A stretch of DNA of 64,000 nt from Nigrospora sphaerica (taxonomy: Eukaryota > Ascomycota > Sordariomycetes > Amphisphaeriales > Apiosporaceae): contig JAGVVL010000001.1 in the NCBI GenBank assembly GCA_018287875.1, positions 7,006,001 through 7,070,000 on the forward strand. The letters are read 5' to 3'. Shown here piece by piece: positions 24,175 to 34,516 of this stretch. A program made the position numbers and the translations under genes. The notes under the pieces were generated by a model. That model searched no databases. It was not told the DNA's origin and was given only the letters and a program-made list of their open reading frames with translations. Within the stretch, counting starts at the first letter, position 1, and every line of letters begins with the position of its first letter.

Positions 24175-26999
24175 GGCTGAGGTCGACGATGGCTACGTTA
24201 TTACTACGGGAGCATGACAAACTGGCAACGAGAGGGTCTGGCCAAGCGCACAGCTCACGGAGAGGGTTGGGAAGTCGATAGAAGGGCTCGAGGAGCGTTT
24301 TGCTGGGGGGAGGCGGCTGTGCGTGGTTCGCAGCCGCGATAAGGCGCCCAGTACAACGTGGTTGCCGGCGGGATGACGAAGACTGACTGACGGGCTGCAA
24401 CAAAGGCAGGTGGGACCTGGGGCGGCAATGGCTCGCAGGCGGCAGGGCTACCTCTATTTATTATGAGACGGATCGACTCGGTCCAAGGTTGCTGCCGGCA
24501 GGAAATGATATAACCAGTTCCACAAAAGGTTGGCCGAACTGAGAGCTGGGGGCGCGCGAGGAGGGACCGGGCCTCGGATGGTAGGTGCTAGAGATTAGGA
24601 ACTCGGAGAGCCACAAGACAAGCCGGCCGATTGGGGGTACGGCTGTGCTTTAAAAAGGTGGCACTCAGCCCTGGTTGCCTGGGGAGCCCGGGGAGGGTTG
24701 GTGGTGCGGTCGCGCAGCTGGACGAGCCCGCGGTAGCAGTCAAGACTCTTGGGATTTCCCCGAGTATTTGTTGATGGAGGTAACGTGGGCGAACCCGGGG
24801 CAGTCGAGAGGTACTGGAGGTGGGCCGGCCAACGCGGAGCGAGGGGAAGCCGCCAGCGCTGGCGAGAGAACAAGAGGCGCATAGATCGGCCAAAACTACA
24901 GGTTTTCCGTTCACACCCGTCCGTCCGTCGTATCATGGCCCAGAGGAGGGGGGAGGGAGGGGGAACTGTGGGTATGCAAGCATGCCGAATCGTACAAGTG
25001 CCAATGCAAGCCGGTACGGGCAGACCAGGACACCATCGTACTTTGATGCCCAAATCGCGCATTTTGGATGTCGCAAGTGGCCCGGCTTGCAGGAGCGCAC
25101 CCGCCCTGCCGCCCACTCCCTTCCATCCACCCTAGTCGCCATTGGAAGGATGGCGGGTTGTTGATCAAGGATCAATGGATGAATGGATGGGTGGATGCCC
25201 ACCCTCAGAGCGTTTGTGGATCCCAACGTTCGGGTAGGCCAACCGCCCGTCAGGAGGTTTTTGCTGCCGACGTCCGACTTGCCCGCGACGACTGTCGTGT
25301 CACCGCGTAGGTATTGTGCACCACCAAGCATCCCGGCTCTTTGTCCGCCCAGGCATGGTAGGGAACCCGGCGGGTATGAGGGGGAGAGAGGTATACACGG
25401 TAGTAGCACCTAGCCGCCCGTGAGCTCGTCCATAGTACCTAACCTCCAGCCGACGATAGTATCTATGCTCCACAGCCCGTGACCGGTGCCCAGAAGCCAC
25501 CGGTTATCCATCTTACTGTCTTGACGTGTACGGTGCGCTCGCTGGCGAGAACCTCCTCCACACCGGCCGTGTCTTGGAAGGGGAACAGAAGGACCTATCA
25601 CTTTTCACGCCAGGCCTGTCTGGTTGCATGATACGGAGCGCTAACAAGGCCTCCAGCAGCTAGACGAGAGTCAAAAAGCCCCTCAATCGGGCTCGCGGTG
25701 GAGACTCCAGACTGGGGCAATGGACCCGGGGGAGGGGCAGCACACCACAAAAACACACTGACTACGAAGCAGTCGCCAGCAGCAGAAGTTGCCGTGCCAT
25801 CCATCATCCACCGACCACTACTATTCATTCTCAGGTTGGTGGTATGGACTTTTGATCGGCAAGGGACTGTTTGCGCAGGTACTGAACCGTCGAAATGGCG
25901 GCGTGCAGGCAATCAATAGCTCCATGTACGCAATGATGCTCTCTGGCTGCTTCCGGGCGGGCTACGTTCGTCGTACGACGATGGACGAGGCCCCGCGAGT
26001 GGTGATGTCGTCGCTGCGTAATCTGCCATTGGTTCTGATGGCGCAGCACGTATCCGCCGCCCGCCTAGTGAAGTAGCTTTCCAGGCGGACACCCCATTAA
26101 CTGTAGGATCTGCTAAACTGCCAGGTCAGGGAAAAACAAAGAAAAAAAAGTTCGCTAACACCCCGGCCCCGCAGCAGCTTCCTGGGACCCATGTAAAGTG
26201 CCGGGGGTTGGCAACAGCGTTGTCACTCCCCACATGAGCTCGCTCCGCAGCGGCGATCGTCCATCCATACCAGCCTCCTGGGTGTGGCTTGTTGATAAGC
26301 TAGCTCCAAGGGGTCTCGCAAGCGGAAGCACGATGGCGGCTGTGACAGCATGAACGATCAAATCATACGCAGTATGTAGGTACTTACTTCAAGGAATGGT
26401 AGATACCCCCCTCTGTACACAGTGCCAATAGAATCATTCAATCGCCACTCATAAACAGGTGCCCATCCTATCATGTCGGGCTGGAGACGAACGGGGCATG
26501 CACAGCATGTGGGCTGGGAACCACGCCTGCGTGGACTTGCCCAGACATGAACCCACCACCGAGTAGAGTAGGTACGAGGCGAGACTGGGCTACCTGTACA
26601 CCGTGTACACGATCCACTCGCTGCGAGAACTTGCTGCAGCTGAACTTTGGTTGTCCTTTGGACTCAGGGGCCAGGCCTCTGCGGAGACCATGTTGGATAT
26701 TCAATAGAGCCTCACCAAGTACGAATCCGTGCAAGAGTCCCGGCAATGGATCCTTTCACGGCTCCACTGGGGTGCTTGTATTGTTGAGTCGGCCTTCTCT
26801 TAGGTATAGCCTCTTGTCGACTCTATCGTCGTCCGGGTCATAGTATTTGTCCCCGCAGATAGATTACTTCTCTCCAGCCGCTTGCAAGGGCAAGCTTACG
26901 GCATCATCTCCCTGCTTCGACGCGCATCGCTTTCCCAATTACACAACGCCTGACAGCTCTTGTTCTCAAACCCATCCACCCTCTTGGCCGTCGTTCCAA
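24175..26999. other. Gene-free stretch upstream of CBM48 gene
   Basis: About 2.8 kb with no supportable gene. The right half of the stretch nearest 24.2 kb should be the CBM48 gene promoter. A short imperfect GGATGAAT-type repeat lies near 25.17-25.20 kb. Nothing else recognised. Confidence 0.55.
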
Positions 27000-27557
27000 T
27001 CAGTCCTTCATCGTCGACTCGCCCGGGTCCAGGCAGGTGACTGGTCTCACAAGTCCCTCATAGGTCTTTTCAAAGGGCGATGGGAGCATGTCGAGCAGCG
27101 TCACCTCCAGTCCATAGCCTTTGACGCCTTCGGCCACCAAGAAGTCCCGGAAGGCCAAATAAATCTCCCGCAACGGTACCCTGTGCGCTATTGTGCTGCG
27201 TCGTCCGAGGGGGTTGTCGAAACGAACCCCTACGACGATGGTGGGTACAGTGGCATTTCCCGTCCTTTTGCGCCGGTGCAGCAGTTTGACGACGGTTTCG
27301 CAGCCCAGGATCAGGACATTGCTGTCGGCATGCGGAAGATATGGTGCCGGTGGTCTGAACACTGCCTTCAAGGTGCTGAGCTTTGTGGTGTCGTGGATGT
27401 ACTGAAAGCTCTCGGTGCTCTTCAGGGGCTTCAGGGGCGGCCAGCAAACACGGCCCGGCCGGCAATGCCCCTTGGCCGCCGCGGTGGACGCGAGGTTATC
27501 CAGTCTCGGGTCTCCTTTTTTGCCGATGTACAAGGCAGACAGGCTGCCAAACATGTC
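27000..27557 (-). CDS. Hypothetical protein, start uncertain
   Basis: Not recognised. The first in-frame ATG (27557) gives 185 aa, beginning MFGSLSALYIGKKGD and ending at a stop at 27000. The frame stays open upstream to about 27719 without another ATG, and a CAG precedes that open part, so an upstream exon may be missing from this model. The segment NVLILGCETVVKLLHRRKR followed by a VPTIVVGVRFDNP-type stretch looks folded rather than random. The opposite strand is also open over much of the stretch, so coding status is not secure. Confidence 0.4.
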   Translation of the reverse strand, partial: DMFGSLSALYIGKKGDPRLDNLASTAAAKGHCRPGRVCWPPLKPLKSTESFQYIHDTTKLSTLKAVFRPPAPYLPHADSNVLILGCETVVKLLHRRKRTGNATVPTIVVGVRFDNPLGRRSTIAHRVPLREIYLAFRDFLVAEGVKGYGLEVTLLDMLPSPFEKTYEGLVRPVTCLDPGESTMKD

Positions 27558-28762
27558 GGGAATGGCGGCGGCTTGAAAGGGGGTGGAATCGACCAAGCGA
27601 CGGGCCGGTAAGAGTTGCCACGGGCAGAGCGGAGATTGACTTATTGGCCTGGGGATGAGGATCGGGGCGAGGCGAGTGTGATGGCGAAGCAGCGGGATAC
27701 ATGCATGATTTTGTATCACCTGCTATCAAGACCGCCCGATTGCCCCTTGCAGAGTATTCTGCTCTTATGCAGTCAGGCGCCTATATCACGCTGACAGCTT
27801 CGGTTGGTTGCTGGTCTGTTTGGATAGTCCAGCGGGAACAAGGGAAAACGAGGAATATCGCAAAACGCGCCCTCGATGGCTTATGGCTTATGCCGCGACA
27901 GGCGCAAACATTTTACAAGCTAATCTTCTTTTGTCTCGACGGGGATTGTCGGCAATACACTTCCAAAACATGCCAAAGCAGATACATATCATTACAGACT
28001 CTGACCTGCAAGACAGACGTGCGGAACTAGGAGAGCCTTGCGAAATGTCATCTGTACGCCTTTCGCACCTCGCAAGCAGGCATAACGCTTCCTGGTCAAA
28101 GCAACAGCCTGCGCGGCTCGAGTTTTATGGCGACAAAGGAAAGAGGCAATCTGCGACTTGCTCCGCTTGGACGGAATAGATTACTACCTCAAGAATCCAG
28201 GACAGTCAGTATTTGGCGAGTGACTAACGACAGGTCGGCTACGCTTGATCAGACCAATGCGTACCCAACAGACGCGTTACGAAACTGGCAAGCGTGAGCG
28301 GGCCTTACCGCGATGAGGTCCATGAGAACCCACTCACTCGTGAGTCAGCACGGTAGTGGTTTATCTGTGAGCCGCAGCAAAAAAAACCCCCAGAGGTTGA
28401 TACACGAGAGTAGAAGAGGAAAGGGGGGACATTCAGGAATATAGGAAGTCAGTAGTGCTTTCCCATACTGGGAGCCAACATAGTCTATCTTATACGCCAA
28501 CTTACTTACCTACCCTACTTACTAACCTAGGTACTTCTGTGAACTATATATAAAGTATGGATGTATCTGGTTGGACGGGTACTGACTAGCCTGTATACGG
28601 TTAGTGCGTGTGCACTTGGCGGCTAGACCCCTTCCAGATCCCTGTACGTCATTGCGAAACCCATCCTTCGAATGGAGCTAACAAGAAGTGCATACCATCA
28701 TTTTTTTTTTCTTCGCCTTCGGCAGTGCGCAGGCGGGAGTCTTCGCATCCAAACCAGCCAAC
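27558..28762. other. Intergenic, divergent from MRH4
   Basis: About 1.2 kb of lower GC. It contains the possible 5' extension of the minus-strand gene (to about 27719) and an ACCTAGGT-type motif at about 28524-28534. The rest is probably the MRH4 promoter. Confidence 0.5.
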
Positions 28763-30589
28763 ATGATGCGGCCCGTTGTAGCGACACGAATATGTCCGCT
28801 GTGTCTGTCCACCGCGGCCCCTAGGACTGCCCAGAGTTTGGTTAGGCCGTGGACCGCGCAGAGGCTCTTTGCTGGCCGGGCCGGCAGACCGTCCGGACGA
28901 TCCTCGAGTCCATCGCGCATGGTGCTTTCCGACCATGTCTCTCGCTCCCCAGCTGCGCGACCCGGCCGCGGCCGCGACAGCGAGAAACCCCGCCGCAGCA
29001 TCGAAGGACCCTTCGCCGGCATGAACCAAACATCGTTCCGCGGCCGGGACGGCGAACCCGCCCCGTCAAGGACGCAGGGTGGCAGCGGCCGGGACAGGAA
29101 GCCCGACCGGAGGACCAAGGCCATGAAAATGCAGAGCTCGTTAGCTTCTGTCTCATACGGCCACCGAGCACGAATGAAGGACAGCATCTCGGCAGTCGAG
29201 TCCTTCGACCAGTTCGATCTTTTACCCGAGGTCAAGACAGCCATCACGGACGAGGTGCTTCGGGGCATGGTCGACATCAAGCCCACGCCCGTGCAGAGGC
29301 TAGCCATTCCTGCTCTGATCGGGCAGGAAATTGGCCGGTCAAAGAAGAGACAGAGCGCCGGACGAGAGGAGTTTCTACTAGCGGCCGAGACGGGCTCCGG
29401 CAAAACACTTGCTTACCTGGCTCCGGCTGTCGACGCACTGAAAAGGGCCGAGGCAGCGGACCCGGCCATCGCCAAATACCGAGCCTACTTCGCGGCGCAG
29501 AGGGAGGCTATGCAGGCACCCGACTACACCGGTCCGAGGGAGTTCGAACCCCACCCGACGACTGCGCGGCCGAGAGTGGTCGTACTGGTGCCTTCGGCCG
29601 AGCTGGTGGACCAGGTGGGCGCTGTAGCTAAGAAGCTATCGCACGTGGCCAAGTTCAAGACGGATCTTTTCTCGGCCAACGTGTCGGCCCGGGTGATCCA
29701 GAGGAACATGTATTCTCCCTCGGGCATCGACCTGGTCGTGTCGACACCGCACCTGTTGGCGTCCATGGCCGACTCGGACCCCAACATCCTGTCCCGCGTC
29801 TCTCATCTGATCGTGGACGAGGCCGACTCGCTCTTTGACCGCAGCTTTTCTCCCGTGACCACGTCTATCCTGGACCGGGCCCTGCCGTCCCTGAAGCAAC
29901 TGGTTCTCTGCTCGGCCACCATCCCCAAGCGACTCGACAACTACGTAGCCACCCAGTTCCCGGACATGATCCGCATCACCACGCCCAACCTGCACGCGAT
30001 CCCGCGTCGCGTGCAACTGGGCGTCGTCGACGTGTCCAAGGACCCATACCGGAATAACAAAGACCTGGCTTGTGCGGACGCCATTTGGTCTATTGGCAAG
30101 GATTCCGCCCGCCACGAAGGCCAAGTAGCGGGCGAGGTGGACGTCAAGCGCATCATGGTCTTTGTGAACGAGCGAGAGAAGACGCAGGAGGTTGCTGATT
30201 ACCTGGTCTCCAAGGGGATTGACGCCGTGGCCCTGCATCGGGATACCTCCGAGCAGCGCCAGTCGGAGATGCTAGAAACCTTCACCACCAAGGAGCCGCT
30301 CAAGATCGACGCGTCGTCGACGCCCACTGTCCAGGGAAAGCGATCTCTGCCCAACACCAAGGTCATTGTCGCAACCGACTTGGCTTCCCGGGGTATCGAC
30401 ACCCTGGCCGTCCGGCATGTGATCCTGTACGACGTGCCGCACACCACGATTGACTTTATCCACCGGCTGGGGCGAGCCGGACGCATGGGACGGCGAGGCC
30501 GCGGCGTCGTCCTCGTGGGTCGGGACGACAAACGAGATGTCGTGGCCGAGGTCAGGGAGAGCATGTACATGGGGCAGGCGTTGATCTAG
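28763..30589 (+). CDS. MRH4: Mitochondrial DEAD-box RNA helicase Mrh4
   Basis: Single exon, 608 aa from the first ATG of an ATGATG pair. In yeast Mrh4 acts in late assembly of the mitochondrial large ribosomal subunit. The Arg/Ser/Ala-rich, acid-poor first 100 residues look like a mitochondrial presequence plus basic linker. Helicase motifs in order: Q-motif region (PTPVQRLAIPAL), Walker A with ETGSGKT (about 208-215), DEAD (352-355), SAT (384-386), and C-terminal TDLASRGID and HRLGRAGR (567-574). All ATPase residues are present. The KRQSAGREEF insertion before Walker A matches the Mrh4 subgroup as I recall it. The frame is open 25 codons upstream of the ATG, but only a GTG precedes it, so 28763 is preferred. 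Confidence 0.92.
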   Translation: MMRPVVATRICPLCLSTAAPRTAQSLVRPWTAQRLFAGRAGRPSGRSSSPSRMVLSDHVSRSPAARPGRGRDSEKPRRSIEGPFAGMNQTSFRGRDGEPAPSRTQGGSGRDRKPDRRTKAMKMQSSLASVSYGHRARMKDSISAVESFDQFDLLPEVKTAITDEVLRGMVDIKPTPVQRLAIPALIGQEIGRSKKRQSAGREEFLLAAETGSGKTLAYLAPAVDALKRAEAADPAIAKYRAYFAAQREAMQAPDYTGPREFEPHPTTARPRVVVLVPSAELVDQVGAVAKKLSHVAKFKTDLFSANVSARVIQRNMYSPSGIDLVVSTPHLLASMADSDPNILSRVSHLIVDEADSLFDRSFSPVTTSILDRALPSLKQLVLCSATIPKRLDNYVATQFPDMIRITTPNLHAIPRRVQLGVVDVSKDPYRNNKDLACADAIWSIGKDSARHEGQVAGEVDVKRIMVFVNEREKTQEVADYLVSKGIDAVALHRDTSEQRQSEMLETFTTKEPLKIDASSTPTVQGKRSLPNTKVIVATDLASRGIDTLAVRHVILYDVPHTTIDFIHRLGRAGRMGRRGRGVVLVGRDDKRDVVAEVRESMYMGQALI

Positions 30590-31258
30590 ACAGGGGGGCA
30601 AAGCACGCGCAGGGGCGGAAAAGGCTGAGGATTACGACTGCTGCGGCTGCCGCAGTTGCCGCTGTATGATATACGAGCTGTACGTTTGTGTGTATATGCA
30701 TGATACCACCAGAGACGGAGTGTACGATTGACAAAGAAAAACAACCTCCTCGGCCAGATCCATGACACGCACATAGATTCGGCCCGTAACACGGGAAGCG
30801 AAGGGTGCTTAAAGACGAGCACCTCTAGGAACCTTAGGTTAGGCCTGCCGGCAGGTAATTGATGTACCTACTGGGTTGTACAAACCGGATTGAATACAAA
30901 CATGAGCCTTGTGGGGCCTGCTCAGGGCATGCCCGTCTTGTCATTGGCCCAGCGCGCGACGCGCCTCCAGCTGCCAATTGTACCCGCGTTTCTCCTCACA
31001 CTCCCACCTGGTCAAGCTGTCTCTCGTGACTTATCCCGTCACGACCGCCCACCCGGAGCAACAACAAAGCCTGGGCCCGGTCAGCGCTCGTCCCGTGATA
31101 CTTTCGCCGAAAGCCACCAGGGTCCCATCTCGGCCAGCTCCTGTCGAGCGCGCGCAGTTCAGGCACGAGAGCCCTCTCTTGCTCTCTTCCTCTCTCCCAT
31201 CTCTCTCGCCGCATCCGGTACCCCGGACGCGCCTCCAGCAGGGCTCCTCTGCACCGCC
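30590..31258. other. Intergenic, MRH4 to 31.3 kb gene
   Basis: Tandem plus-strand genes about 0.67 kb apart. The second gene's frame stays open upstream to 30890, but composition changes and the good ATG context lies at 31259, so this part is treated as promoter and leader. Confidence 0.55.
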
Positions 31259-33085
31259 ATGCCGCGCCCCAAGCGAACCCGGGCCGCGTCGGCGCGCGCG
31301 GCGCCTGCTGCCACAGAACCAGCGCCCGCGCCCGCGCCCGCGCCCACGCAGCTGTCGTCGGACCCCAGCACCGACATTTACGACATAAGTGACCGCGAGA
31401 AGGAGAAGGCGCGTCGGGACCGCGACGCCAAGGCCGCCCCGGCCGCTGCCACGACGACGCGGGCGTCACTGCGGTCCAACGCCCGCCAGGCGGCCAAACA
31501 GCCGACGCGCGACGCTGCACTGCCTTCGCTCGACAGCGCAGCCTCGGCGTCGGTGGGCGTGCCCCCCCCGCCGCAGGAGGAGAGCGCCGACGACGTCGAG
31601 TTCGGGCGGCGCGCGGCCGCGACGCCCTTGCAGAGCGGCAGAATGGCCGACATTTCGGGTCTGGACCTGGATGACTCCATGTTCGACGACCTGAACACCA
31701 CCATAAACACGGCGGGCCCCGCAAGTGCCCAGAGATCTCTCGACACGTCGGTTCTGTCGGCGAGCCACCTCAAGCGGCGGCCGCGTGCCGGCAGCTTCTT
31801 GAGCCGCGATGATGGTCCAATTAGGCCAGGCAGCCGTGCCGGTCCCACCACACCAGGTTACAGCACTACCTTTAACATCGCCAACTTCAGGAGGCGAGCC
31901 AGGGAGCCGAGTATTCTGGGCACGGCTCAGAAGGAACGCGCACAAAGACCAGAGCCGGACACGGACCTGGAGAACCGGACAGATGAAGAAGAAGCGGAAG
32001 AAGAAGAAGAAGAAGAAGAAGAAGATAACGACGAGGTTGAAGCTGAACCCCTGCCTGAGCGGGAAAGAGATGAAATGGACGTCTTCGGCTCCGAAATTGC
32101 GTCTACGCCTCCGCCCCCAAGACGCTCATCTAGGCGATCGAGACATGCCGTTGGTGATGAGCCGGAACCACAAGCCTCGGGTGCAAATACACGCAAACGC
32201 AAGTCTACCGAAGCGCATCCGCAGAGACCCCGCTCTTCGCCGTTCCGAGAGAACCCCATGGCTCCGGATGATGACGACTCGGAGCTGTCAGACATTGCGT
32301 CGCCCTCACACTCGCTGCCGCATCAGCTTGTGAGGCCGCCCACGCCTGTGCTTGATGAAGATGCTGCTCCACCCATGAGTAGTGACTCCTCCGAGGACGA
32401 TGCGGTTGTCTGGCCACCTATGCGGTCTCTTGCCCGAGGCCGCATAAGGCGCGCACCCGAGGCACTGCGAAGAACGCCGGTTCGCGAAGTCGAAAACCTT
32501 TCCGATATGTCATCACCACCGTCCCTCACCTATTCTCCCAACTACGATGAACCATCGCCGCCGCCCCAGAAAACCACGAGGCAGACGCGCAAAGTCGTCT
32601 CCAAAGAGACCAAACTCACCACCGCCGACCTGACTAGCCTCCTCCCCCGTCGCCGCCACAGACCTAACCGGGCATACGATTCCGAAGAGGAAGTTGACAC
32701 CTCGGCGCTCGGCAACCAAGAGGACGAGCTCTCCTATGTCGACGTCGATTCGCGCCGACAGCCTGGAGGATCGTCGTCACGCACAGGGAACCGGAAGCAA
32801 AGTGCAACCACCAGCAGGCCGGCCCAACCCAAACGCAAACGGCCGGCCGGCTCGACCAAGCCCGCCAAACGGACATACGGGCGCACATCGGACAAGGAGA
32901 ACCAGAACGGCGACGATGATGCGGCCCGCCCCGAACGTGAAGTGGGGATGGAAAACAGCGAGGAGACGGTGTCACAAGTTGGCGAGGAGCTTAAGAACGC
33001 CTCTAGAAAATTTGCCGAAGTTGACAAGTGGAGTTTGGAATACGAGGAGATGGCACAGAGCAGCTCCCCTCGGGACGGCCGGTAG
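31259..33085 (+). CDS. Hypothetical charged, disordered nuclear-type protein
   Basis: Not recognised. Single exon, 608 aa, starting MPRPKRTRAASARA. The sequence is almost wholly low-complexity and charged. Features in order: a basic start, a Pro/Ala alternation (from GCCCGC hexamers), a short ISGLDLDDSMFDDL block, a poly-Glu run (about 31986-32026), several basic clusters that could be nuclear localisation signals (KRKS, RRSSRRSR, KRKRPAG), a TTADLTSLLPRRRHRPNRAY block, and a C-terminal EVDKWSLEYEEMAQ helix. The last two blocks look conserved-type rather than random. The make-up suits a chromosome- or kinetochore-associated scaffold, but that is inference only. It is convergent with TIP41, about 500 bp away. 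Confidence 0.75.
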   Translation: MPRPKRTRAASARAAPAATEPAPAPAPAPTQLSSDPSTDIYDISDREKEKARRDRDAKAAPAAATTTRASLRSNARQAAKQPTRDAALPSLDSAASASVGVPPPPQEESADDVEFGRRAAATPLQSGRMADISGLDLDDSMFDDLNTTINTAGPASAQRSLDTSVLSASHLKRRPRAGSFLSRDDGPIRPGSRAGPTTPGYSTTFNIANFRRRAREPSILGTAQKERAQRPEPDTDLENRTDEEEAEEEEEEEEEDNDEVEAEPLPERERDEMDVFGSEIASTPPPPRRSSRRSRHAVGDEPEPQASGANTRKRKSTEAHPQRPRSSPFRENPMAPDDDDSELSDIASPSHSLPHQLVRPPTPVLDEDAAPPMSSDSSEDDAVVWPPMRSLARGRIRRAPEALRRTPVREVENLSDMSSPPSLTYSPNYDEPSPPPQKTTRQTRKVVSKETKLTTADLTSLLPRRRHRPNRAYDSEEEVDTSALGNQEDELSYVDVDSRRQPGGSSSRTGNRKQSATTSRPAQPKRKRPAGSTKPAKRTYGRTSDKENQNGDDDAARPEREVGMENSEETVSQVGEELKNASRKFAEVDKWSLEYEEMAQSSSPRDGR

Positions 33086-33585
33086 CTGGGCTGTAACCAT
33101 TAAGCAGGCGAAGCAAAGGGCATCAGAGTTGCGCTCTTGGAGTTGGCTGCTTCATCTACTAGGTCAGCCTTATGGTTTTGTCTGGGCACCCGGTTAGTTG
33201 ATTGCTGCTCGTGGGCACGAAAAGCGCTTTTTGTTTTGGGGGGTGGGGAGAAGGAGTCGGGAAGTGTGGTACCTTCTAAACCAGCATGCTTGCTTAAGCG
33301 ATAAGAGCTATCATGAAGCGGACATGCGAACGCTGGGTCTCGGCCCCGATTTGATCCCTAGGTGCGGCGCGGCCTCTGGCAGCATGTGCCTTTCCCGCCG
33401 TTTCCACGAGTCCCAAGTGTTTCCTACACTGGTGAATGACGTGTACACACCGGCGCGCACGTAGCCACCCGCTCCAGCCTGCCCGTAGCGGGCCAGGCAC
33501 ACGCCGGACATAGACTATAGCCTAGATGCATCACGTACTTTTTGGGGGGTTCGCTTCGTTGCCCCTGTCAGCGACCCGTGTTCGT
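33086..33585. other. Convergent intergenic region
   Basis: 500 bp between two converging stop codons; should hold both 3' UTRs. Nothing else seen. Confidence 0.6.
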
Positions 33586-34516
33586 CTACGGCTTAAGTGA
33601 GACACTTTCTAGCGAATGGTCAACAACGGGCAGCATCTCAGCCACTTGGTTGCCATCGCGCATGGCCACTGTGATGGAGTCGGGCGCCAATCCCGACATG
33701 AGGAAGGCCTGTTGAAAACCGTCAGCCATGGCCACGGGATCGCAGGGGGCGCGTCCAGCCACCTACCTTCTTCAAATCCCCATAGCCGCCTTCCTTGGCC
33801 GTGTACTCGCGAATCACCTCGTCGGTGTCAAAGTCGACGTAGATGCGCGTGTCCCGGATACGGGCGACGACGCCGTCGAGGCGCATGAACAGGCGGCAGA
33901 GCAGGAGCATGCGGTGCTCATGGACGCGGGCCTTGACGCTGAACATGCTGATGCCGTTGTCGTCGAGCTCCGACTCGTAGAGCATGACGTCGTCGAAGAA
34001 GAGCATGGGGTCGCGGCGCTTGAGCAGCTCGATGGGGATGGGCTTGTCCGACGGGCGCAGCGCGCGGTCGGGGGCGGGCGGGGCCTCGGTGCCGCGGTAC
34101 GTGGTGCTGTAGGACCAGTCGTAGGGCTTGACGACCTCCTTAATGCCGGCCGTCGCCTGCTCGCGCGAGGCGCTCCACTCGCGGGCGTAGGGGACCTGCA
34201 GCATGTTCTTGTCCGTCTTGTCGACGGCGTCGAGGGCGTCGTAGGCGTTGAACTCGAACCGCCAGCCCGTCGGGCGGTGCCGCAGCGCCACGACGTTGTC
34301 GCCAAAGATCATCTCGGGCACGGGGATCCCCAGCCCCTTCTCCATGGCGGCGATGGCCGGGGCCTTGGAGATGGGCAGCCGCCGCGTCTGGACGGTGAAG
34401 TTGCCCTGGTCGTGCTGGCGTGTGGCCTGCGCGAGGTGTTCGGGCGTCGGGAAGGGCTCGTTCGGCGATGTGATATGGCCCGGTGGCGCCATCTGGTTGA
34501 CGGTAGGGCCGGACAT
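33586..34516 (-). CDS. TIP41: TIP41-like protein (TOR/PP2A signalling)
   Basis: Exons on the minus strand are 34516-33767 and 33708-33586, giving 290 aa. The 58-nt intron has a GTAGGT donor and CAACAG acceptor and joins GDLKK to AFLMSGLAPDS in phase 0. The unspliced frame ends at 33722 with an unrelated tail. The TIP41 domain spans roughly residues 60-240 and contains MIFGDNVVALRH, LFFDDVMLYESELDDNG and RMLLLCRLFMRLDGV, all family hallmarks. Tip41 binds Tap42-type regulators and PP2A-like phosphatases and acts downstream of TOR in nitrogen signalling. The Ser-rich C-terminus is typical of fungal members. The plus strand is open over the whole exon, but that is a GC-bias shadow. Confidence 0.92.
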
